Positions 5,236 to 9,399 of a DNA stretch of 9,399 nucleotides are shown here, one piece after another. Numbering within the stretch: the first letter of the stretch is position 1; the number at the start of each line of letters is the position of its first letter. A program made the translations under genes and the position numbers. Origin of the DNA: CAYSPU01 sp964432995 (GTDB taxonomy: Bacteria; Verrucomicrobiota; Verrucomicrobiia; Limisphaerales; JAHDYP01); NCBI GenBank assembly GCA_964432995.1, contig CAYSPU010000232.1:1-9399 (forward strand), in the 5' to 3' direction. The notes beneath the pieces are model-generated. The model was not told the DNA's origin. It saw only the letters and a program-made list of their open reading frames with translations, and made no database searches.

Positions 5236-7773
5236 ATGAAGAACACGATGCCGACGCTCCACCTCATCACCGGCGCCATGCTCTGCGCCGCCGCCATCGC
5301 CGGCCCCGCCAGGGCACTCGAACTCGACGACATTCCCAGCGACGCCCCCGCAGATGCCGTCATGGCCAGCCCGGCGGAGATCCGGGAGATGCTCGAATGG
5401 GCTGCCGCCGCCTTCACCGGAGACCATCCGTCGGAAGCCGAACCGACCGTGCGCGTCCAACTGCGGCGTCAGGACCACTCTGTTCTGCGCTTCGGCCAGT
5501 CGTGTATCGAGACGCCGATCCGTATCGGCACGCGCGAGTTCGCCCGCGGTCTCGGCACGCACGCCAACAGCGAAATCGTTCTCCACCTCCCCGCTGACGC
5601 GAAGACTTTCGAGGCCTTCGTCGGGATCGACAACAACCCCGACACCGGCGGCCAACGCGGCAGCGTCCAGTTCAGCGTCGAACTCGGCGGCCTCGAGGTG
5701 TTCCGCACTCCCACCCTCACGGGCCGGGATGCCGCCGTTCCCGTCAGAGTGGACCTCCCACCGGGAACGCGCGCGATCACCCTGAAGGTGGACACGACCG
5801 CCGATGGCGCCAGCCATGACCAGGCGGACTGGGCCGACGCGCGCGTGATCCTCAACGACGGTCGCATCCTGTGGGCCGATGAAAACCGACTGCCCTTGGT
5901 GACGGGCGACCCGCCGTTCTCGTTCGTCTACGATGGCGCTTCTTCCCGCAACCTTCTGCCGGGCTGGAAACGCGCCGCCGCGACTCGTGAGGTGGGCAGC
6001 CGCACGGTTCACACTGTCTCCTGGCTCGAGGAACGGACCGGCTTGAAGGTCTCGGCGACCGTCACCGCCTTCAAACGCTATCCAGCGGTCGAATGGCTGC
6101 TCCATTTCGAAAACACCGGTTCGGAACCCACGCCGATCCTCGAGGACATCCACACCCTGGACGCTCAACTGCGCACCGGTTACTCCCGGAAGCCAACCCG
6201 GCTCCGTCAAATCACCGGCGATGTCTGCGGCGAGCAGTCTTTCCTGCCCCTCGAGACGTTGCTCGAACCGGGCAAACCGGTGGCGTTCGCTCCCGCCGGC
6301 GGTCGCCCCTCGAACCAGACCTTCCCCTTCTGGGACGTCGAGTACGGCGACGATTCACTCATCGTGGCGATCGGTTGGTCGGGCCAATGGGCGGCCCGGC
6401 TCGAACGGTCGCCCACCGGCCCCACCCACCTCGAGGCCGGACAGGAAAAGACCCATCTCCGTCTCCTCCCCGGCGAGCAGATCCGCACGCCGCGCATCCT
6501 GCTCGTAACCGGCAAAGGCGACCGCGACACACTCCACAACCGCTTCCGCCGTCTGCTCCTCTTCGAGTATGTGCCGCGGATCGACGGCCACCCCTTGCGC
6601 CTCCCTGTCGCCGCCCAGTGCTTCGACCGCTACAGTTGGGTCCGCCCCGAATGGAGCACCGAAGCCGGCCAACTCCACGCGGTGGAAGCGACGCGTGCGC
6701 TCGGCTGCGACACCCATTGGTTCGACGCCGCCTGGTTCGAGGGCGGCTTCCCCAACGGCGTCGGCAACTGGTTCTGCAAACCCGCCGGTTTCCCTCGCGG
6801 ACTCAAACCAGTCGGTGACGCCTGCCACCGCGCCCAGCTCAAATTCCTCCTCTGGTTCGAGCCCGAACGCGTCGCGACCAACACCCAGATCGCCCGGGAG
6901 CACCCGGATTTCGTCTTCGGCGGCGCGAAGGGTGGCTTGTTCAAGCTCAACGACCCGGCTGCTCGCCAATGGCTGACCGAACTCCTCTCCCGGCGAATCA
7001 CCGAGTTCGGTTTGGATGTCTACCGAAACGACTTCAACATCGACCCCCTCGAGTACTGGCGCGCCGCCGATGCCCCGGATCGACAGAACATCACCGAGAT
7101 CCGCTACGTCGAAGGCCACTACGCGCTCTGGGACGAACTCCGCGCGCGCCACCCGGGCCTCTGGATTGATAACTGCGCCAGCGGTGGGCGCCGCATCGAC
7201 CTCGAAACCCTCATGCGCTCCGTCCCCCTGTGGCGCAGTGACACCGGCTGTTCGCCCGGACACGCCGATTGGGATCAGACCCAGGCCCTCGGCCTGGCCC
7301 CTTACGTCCCGTTGTTCACCGCCTGCGCCTGGGAACCGACGGCCTACGTGCTCCGCAGCGCCGCCACCGGCGGTGCCATCACCCAGTTCGACTACCTCAA
7401 TGACCAGTTCTCGATCGACCAAGCCCGCGCCGCCCTCGCCGAGGCCAAGGAAAACCAAAAGTTCTGGTACGGCGATTTCTACCCCCTCACCCGCGCAGCC
7501 CTCGGCCCCGAAGCCTATACCGCCTGGCAACTCCATCGCTCCGATCTCGACGCCGGCATCGTCCTCGCCTTCCGCCGCGCCGAATGCCCATTCCCCATTC
7601 TCGAGACGCGGCTCCGCGGATTGAAGCCCGAAACCAACTACGCGGTTGAGTTCATCGACGAACCGCGCCAGCGCCGCACCGCCCGAATGACCGGACGCAC
7701 GCTCGCGGACCGCCTCGAGTTGCGCATCCCCGGGCGAGCCACGAGCCTGTTGGTCCGTTACCGCGCGGAGTAG
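5236..7773 (+). CDS. Secreted NPCBM-GH36 alpha-galactosidase-type enzyme, 845 aa
   Basis: The frame reaches back to a GTG at 5191, but the ATG at 5236 begins a clear signal peptide (Lys, then hydrophobic residues to about residue 27, ending GPARA), so I use it. An NPCBM-type carbohydrate-binding module spans roughly residues 60-207 (FARGLGTHANSEIVLHLP, FEAFVGIDNN, DWADARVIL). A beta-sandwich N-terminal GH36 domain follows (~230-445), then the (beta/alpha)8 catalytic barrel (~455-760) and a small C-terminal beta domain. Barrel signatures are HWFDAAWFEGGF, FLLWFEPERV, DVYRNDFNIDP, WIDNCASGGRRIDLETL and WRSDTG. The likely nucleophile is D599 (codon at 7030) and the likely acid/base is D669 (codon at 7240). 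The family hydrolyses alpha-galactosides, or alpha-N-acetylgalactosaminides in some members, with retention. The YRNDFN motif differs from the KWDMNR form of well-studied members, so the substrate is open. It is followed after 82 bp by a codirectional fucosidase gene, suggesting an operon. Confidence 0.93.
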   Translation: MKNTMPTLHLITGAMLCAAAIAGPARALELDDIPSDAPADAVMASPAEIREMLEWAAAAFTGDHPSEAEPTVRVQLRRQDHSVLRFGQSCIETPIRIGTREFARGLGTHANSEIVLHLPADAKTFEAFVGIDNNPDTGGQRGSVQFSVELGGLEVFRTPTLTGRDAAVPVRVDLPPGTRAITLKVDTTADGASHDQADWADARVILNDGRILWADENRLPLVTGDPPFSFVYDGASSRNLLPGWKRAAATREVGSRTVHTVSWLEERTGLKVSATVTAFKRYPAVEWLLHFENTGSEPTPILEDIHTLDAQLRTGYSRKPTRLRQITGDVCGEQSFLPLETLLEPGKPVAFAPAGGRPSNQTFPFWDVEYGDDSLIVAIGWSGQWAARLERSPTGPTHLEAGQEKTHLRLLPGEQIRTPRILLVTGKGDRDTLHNRFRRLLLFEYVPRIDGHPLRLPVAAQCFDRYSWVRPEWSTEAGQLHAVEATRALGCDTHWFDAAWFEGGFPNGVGNWFCKPAGFPRGLKPVGDACHRAQLKFLLWFEPERVATNTQIAREHPDFVFGGAKGGLFKLNDPAARQWLTELLSRRITEFGLDVYRNDFNIDPLEYWRAADAPDRQNITEIRYVEGHYALWDELRARHPGLWIDNCASGGRRIDLETLMRSVPLWRSDTGCSPGHADWDQTQALGLAPYVPLFTACAWEPTAYVLRSAATGGAITQFDYLNDQFSIDQARAALAEAKENQKFWYGDFYPLTRAALGPEAYTAWQLHRSDLDAGIVLAFRRAECPFPILETRLRGLKPETNYAVEFIDEPRQRRTARMTGRTLADRLELRIPGRATSLLVRYRAE

Positions 7774-7855
7774 TCCGCCGTTCTTGCCGCCCGCACGGCG
7801 CCAGTACCATTCGCGAGATCAGATACAAACGTGTTCTCTGACGAAACCAACCACC

Positions 7856-9274
7856 ATGAAGACCTACACGAAAGCCGCGGCGGTCGTCGCCCTGACACTG
7901 TGCGCAACCATCGGGCACAGCGCCGAGGCGCCCATCGGCAACGAGCACGCCCTCAGCAAGGACTACGTTCGGCCCCAGGATCCGGCCGTCCAAAAGAAAC
8001 TGGAGTGGTGGCAGAACCTGAAATTCGGCCTGATGATGCACTGGGGGACTTACAGCCAGTGGGGCATCGTCGAGTCGTGGTCGATCTGTCCCGAGGACGA
8101 GGGTTGGTGCCAGCGCCGGGGCGCTTACGCGAGCAACTACTTCGAGTATGTGACCGCGTATGAGAACCTGCGCAAGTCATTCAATCCCGTGAAATTCAAT
8201 CCCGAGCGGTGGGCGACGGCCGCCAAGCGTGCCGGTATGCGCTACGTCGTCTTCACGACCAAACATCATGACGGTTTCTGCATGTTCGACACCGCCCAGA
8301 CGGAGTACCGCATCACGTCGCCCGATTGTCCGTTCCACACCCATCCACGGGCCAACATCACCAAGGAAGTGTTTGCCGCCTTTCGCCAGGAGGGCTTTGG
8401 AATCGGCGCCTACTTCTCGAAACCCGATTGGCATTCGCCCGCCTATTGGTGGCCCTACTTCCCGCCCAAGGACCGCAATCCCAACTACGACCTGGCCCGC
8501 TACCCCGACCGTTGGCGCCAGTTCAAGGAATTCACGTGGAAGCAGATCGAGGAGCTCATGACCGGCTACGGCAGCGTGGACATCCTGTGGCTCGATGGCG
8601 GTCAGGTGAGACCGCCACGCCAGGACATCGACATGAACGGCTTGGCCGCCATGGCTCGCCAACACCAGCCCGGACTGCTGGTCGTGGACCGGACCGTGAG
8701 CGGCGAAAACGAGAATTATCGCACACCCGAAAACGAAGTGCCGGGACAACTGCTCCCGTATCCCTGGGAAACCTGCATGCCGATGGCGACGTCCTGGAGC
8801 TACGTTCCGCACGACCGCTACAAGAGCCCCGGCACGATCGTGCGGCACCTCTGCCGCATCGTCGCGCGCGGCGGCTGTCTCCTCCTGAACATCGGGCCCA
8901 GCCCCGAAGGCGACTTCGACCCGGATGCCTACGATCGCCTGGAACGAGTCGGCGAGTGGATGAACTTGAATGGCGAAGCGATCTACCATACCCGCCCCAT
9001 CAAACCGTACGAGCAAGGCGACTGGGTCTTCACCAGCCGACAGGACGGCACCGTCTACGCCATCCTGCTCGCCAAGAACGATCGGGAACCGCTACCGAAC
9101 ACGGTCTCCATCCCGCCCGCCATCTCCTCAGGAAGGCCCCACGTCGAGCTGGTCGGCGGCGGCAGGCTCACGGCCGCTGCGACGGAGAACGGCATGGCCA
9201 CGTTCACGATTCCGGACGCGGCGCGCGGGAAACTGCCGGCCATCGGCGCCTGGGTGTTCAAGCTGGAGAAGTAG
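7856..9274 (+). CDS. Secreted alpha-L-fucosidase, glycoside hydrolase family 29, 472 aa
   Basis: This enzyme should release L-fucose from glycans outside the cytoplasm. The ATG at 7856 starts a signal peptide (MKTYTK, then AAAVVALTLC, with probable cleavage after A23 in GHSA). The frame extends to a TTG at 7784, but those 24 residues look non-coding. The GH29 barrel contains LMMHWGTYSQWG (H62 region), FTTKHHDGFCMFDT (H137/H138), ANITKEVFAAFRQEGFGIGAYFSKPDWH, and DILWLDGG with the catalytic nucleophile D247 (codon at 8594). Next come WETCM, SWSYVPHD and GGCLLLNIGPSPEGDF. The acid/base is less certain: E305 in WETCM is the best candidate, with E292/E294 in PENEVPG as alternatives. The C-terminal ~75 residues form the usual beta-sandwich. 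Length and motifs look complete. It lies 82 bp after the GH36 gene on the same strand, with no obvious promoter or ribosome binding site in the gap, so cotranscription is plausible. Confidence 0.95.
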   Translation: MKTYTKAAAVVALTLCATIGHSAEAPIGNEHALSKDYVRPQDPAVQKKLEWWQNLKFGLMMHWGTYSQWGIVESWSICPEDEGWCQRRGAYASNYFEYVTAYENLRKSFNPVKFNPERWATAAKRAGMRYVVFTTKHHDGFCMFDTAQTEYRITSPDCPFHTHPRANITKEVFAAFRQEGFGIGAYFSKPDWHSPAYWWPYFPPKDRNPNYDLARYPDRWRQFKEFTWKQIEELMTGYGSVDILWLDGGQVRPPRQDIDMNGLAAMARQHQPGLLVVDRTVSGENENYRTPENEVPGQLLPYPWETCMPMATSWSYVPHDRYKSPGTIVRHLCRIVARGGCLLLNIGPSPEGDFDPDAYDRLERVGEWMNLNGEAIYHTRPIKPYEQGDWVFTSRQDGTVYAILLAKNDREPLPNTVSIPPAISSGRPHVELVGGGRLTAAATENGMATFTIPDAARGKLPAIGAWVFKLEK

Positions 9275-9300
9275 GGTTGCCGAGGAGGGGATCAACAACC

Positions 9301-9399
9301 ACGCAAAAGGACTTCTGGTTTTGTGCCTCCTGTGTTTTCCGCGGCTCAAGTTCCCGGCTTTGCGCTCCTCTGCGTCCTTCTGTTCAAAAACCAGGTCGG
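9301..9399 (+). repeat. 100-bp interspersed repeat unit, copy 2 (runs to window edge)
   Basis: This is the same unit as at 4670-4769 and in the same orientation, starting ACGCAAAAGG and ending with AAAAACCAGGTCGG at the window end. The core 9341-9390 differs from copy 1 at two of 50 positions. It begins 26 bp after the fucosidase stop codon. It is not a recognisable terminator. It probably continues past base 9399, as copy 1 is followed by a further repeat element. Confidence 0.85.

Noticed and set aside
4537..6210. 557-residue minus-strand frame across the intergenic repeats and GH36 start
   Set aside because: It spans repeats and lies antisense to the NPCBM module. Composition is biased and no motif is recognisable.
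6355..7536. 393-residue minus-strand frame opposite the GH36 barrel
   Set aside because: It is a shadow of the catalytic domain on the other strand, rich in Gly, Glu and Val, with no family motifs.
4670..9399. Composite transposon with the 100-bp repeats as ends
   Set aside because: There is no transposase or integrase between the copies, the repeats are direct rather than inverted-ended, and no target duplication is visible.

Overview
The window is high-GC, non-mobile chromosomal DNA from a bacterium I would place in the PVC group, most likely Verrucomicrobiota, with Planctomycetota as the alternative. The reasons are indirect. It has secreted glycoside hydrolases, including an NPCBM-fused GH36 enzyme and a DUF2961 (GH172) protein. 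It also has intergenic runs of short TCTTTGTG-like units, and a REC-only response regulator with an enlarged loop that I associate with that group. No rRNA or other phylogenetic marker is present except the end of metH, so the assignment is an inference.

Layout: (1) 1-1218, + strand: 3' part of metH (cobalamin-dependent methionine synthase), ending in its AdoMet-binding reactivation domain. (2) 1253-1690, - strand: stand-alone receiver-domain response regulator, convergent with metH, with a plausible promoter at 1801-1830. (3) 1867-2343, + strand: C-terminal remnant of a secreted cellulase/glycosidase-like protein that has lost its catalytic 5' portion. (4) 2370-4349, - strand: secreted GH172 (DUF2961) protein, with a promoter candidate overlapped by a perfect 9-9-9 palindrome. 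(5) 4350-5235: about 890 bp without a gene, packed with short tandem repeats, a 100-bp repeat unit and a large inverted repeat. (6) 5236-7773, + strand: secreted NPCBM-GH36 alpha-galactosidase-type enzyme. (7) 7856-9274, + strand: secreted GH29 alpha-L-fucosidase. (8) 9275-9399: a second copy of the 100-bp repeat.

How the genes fit together: GH172, GH36 and GH29 all carry apparent signal peptides and are exo-type enzyme families. Together they suggest removal of side chains (galactosyl, fucosyl and a furanosyl sugar such as D-fructofuranose or arabinofuranose) from a complex polysaccharide outside the cytoplasm. The GH36 and GH29 genes are codirectional with an 82-bp gap and may be cotranscribed. 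GH172 is divergent from them across the repeat-rich region. No transporter, sulfatase, SusC/D pair or dedicated regulator is visible, so this is a partial or dispersed degradation locus. MetH and the response regulator appear unrelated to it.

I did not find a clearly new biological system. The most notable points are the repeat pair bracketing the GH36-GH29 cassette, the palindrome over the GH172 promoter, the large inverted repeat at 4831-4972, and the truncated glycosidase.
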